Shown here in pieces: positions 63,861 through 64,000 of a stretch of DNA of 64,000 nt (its first letter is position 1; every line of letters begins with the position of its first letter). The position numbers and the translations under genes are program-made. The notes below the pieces were generated by a model. The model was not told the origin of the DNA. It saw only the letters and a list, made by a program, of their open reading frames with translations, and did no database searches. The stretch covers positions 272,739,930 through 272,803,929 of the forward strand of contig JARYHS010008074.1 in assembly GCA_031002005.1 (NCBI GenBank), written 5' to 3'. Source of the DNA: Vandiemenella viatica (taxonomy: Eukaryota > Arthropoda > Insecta > Orthoptera > Morabidae).

Positions 63861-64000
63861 CATGGGCGCCGGGAGGAGGGTGCAGGGGGGTGCACTTGCA
63901 CGCCCCTGACATCCCGGGTCGCCGTCTGGGCAGTAGTAGAGCTAAAAAAAAAGGTCGCCCAACCCGGAAATTTTTGGGCCGATAGGGGACGGGGGGCACC
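63861..64000. mobile_element. Partial GC-rich MITE at the window edge
   Basis: Begins CATGGGCGCCGGGAGGAGGG and contains GAGCTAAAAAAAAAGGTCGC, the reverse of a stretch in the 53022-53435 MITE. It is cut by the end of the window. Confidence 0.6.

Overview
This is repeat-dense, AT-rich animal DNA. The mix of transposon families (CR1/Jockey-type LINEs, Penelope-like elements with hammerhead ribozymes, piggyBac, many hATs related to ZMYM1, Tc1/mariner with a DUF4817-type helix-turn-helix, PIF/Harbinger MITEs, Helitrons with TC...CTAG ends, tRNA-derived SINEs) points to an arthropod, most likely an insect with a large genome. The species cannot be read from the sequence. There are no bacterial-style operons, and no CRISPR array, rRNA gene or convincing functional tRNA gene was seen.

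Layout. 1-3.1 kb: a broken Ty1/copia retrotransposon. 3.1-11.3 kb: a block of satellite-like arrays and two diverged copies of one dispersed repeat; one copy carries a Helitron, and the other is its natural empty site. 11.3-15 kb: a Pif1-type helicase remnant split by a ZMYM1-like hAT. 15-18 kb: a minus-strand LINE split by a 982-bp hAT MITE. 18-21.2 kb: a Tc1/mariner remnant abutting a Penelope-like element with hammerhead-bearing pseudo-LTRs. 21.85-24.7 kb: a piggyBac element whose spliced transposase is open and keeps the DDD triad. 25.3-27.4 kb: a hAT with an exact 8-bp target duplication. 28.3-31.3 kb: a tandem array interrupted by a decayed piggyBac.

The one host gene I can support is an F-box/leucine-rich-repeat gene on the minus strand. 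Its four visible exons (50158-49913, 45388-45176, 35234-35035, 34805-34572) have good splice sites and compatible phases. Two introns, 4.5 and 9.9 kb, are filled with transposons: two copies of one LINE family (a third lies just beyond exon D), a poly-A retroinsertion, an esterase-type LINE ORF1 and a chimeric Penelope-like element. The F-box exon sits between two ~410-bp direct repeats.

51.6-63.4 kb is a Russian doll. A ZMYM1-like hAT coding sequence is split by a 10.5-kb segment bounded by 16-bp inverted repeats and a perfect 8-bp duplication. That segment contains further hAT, PIF/Harbinger, Tc1/mariner and SINE insertions, several with readable target-site duplications.

Apart from piggyBac, almost every transposon gene is broken by stops, frameshifts or later insertions. 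All reading was done by eye; no alignment or database search was run. Family names rest on recognised motifs, and repeat boundaries without a target-site duplication are approximate.
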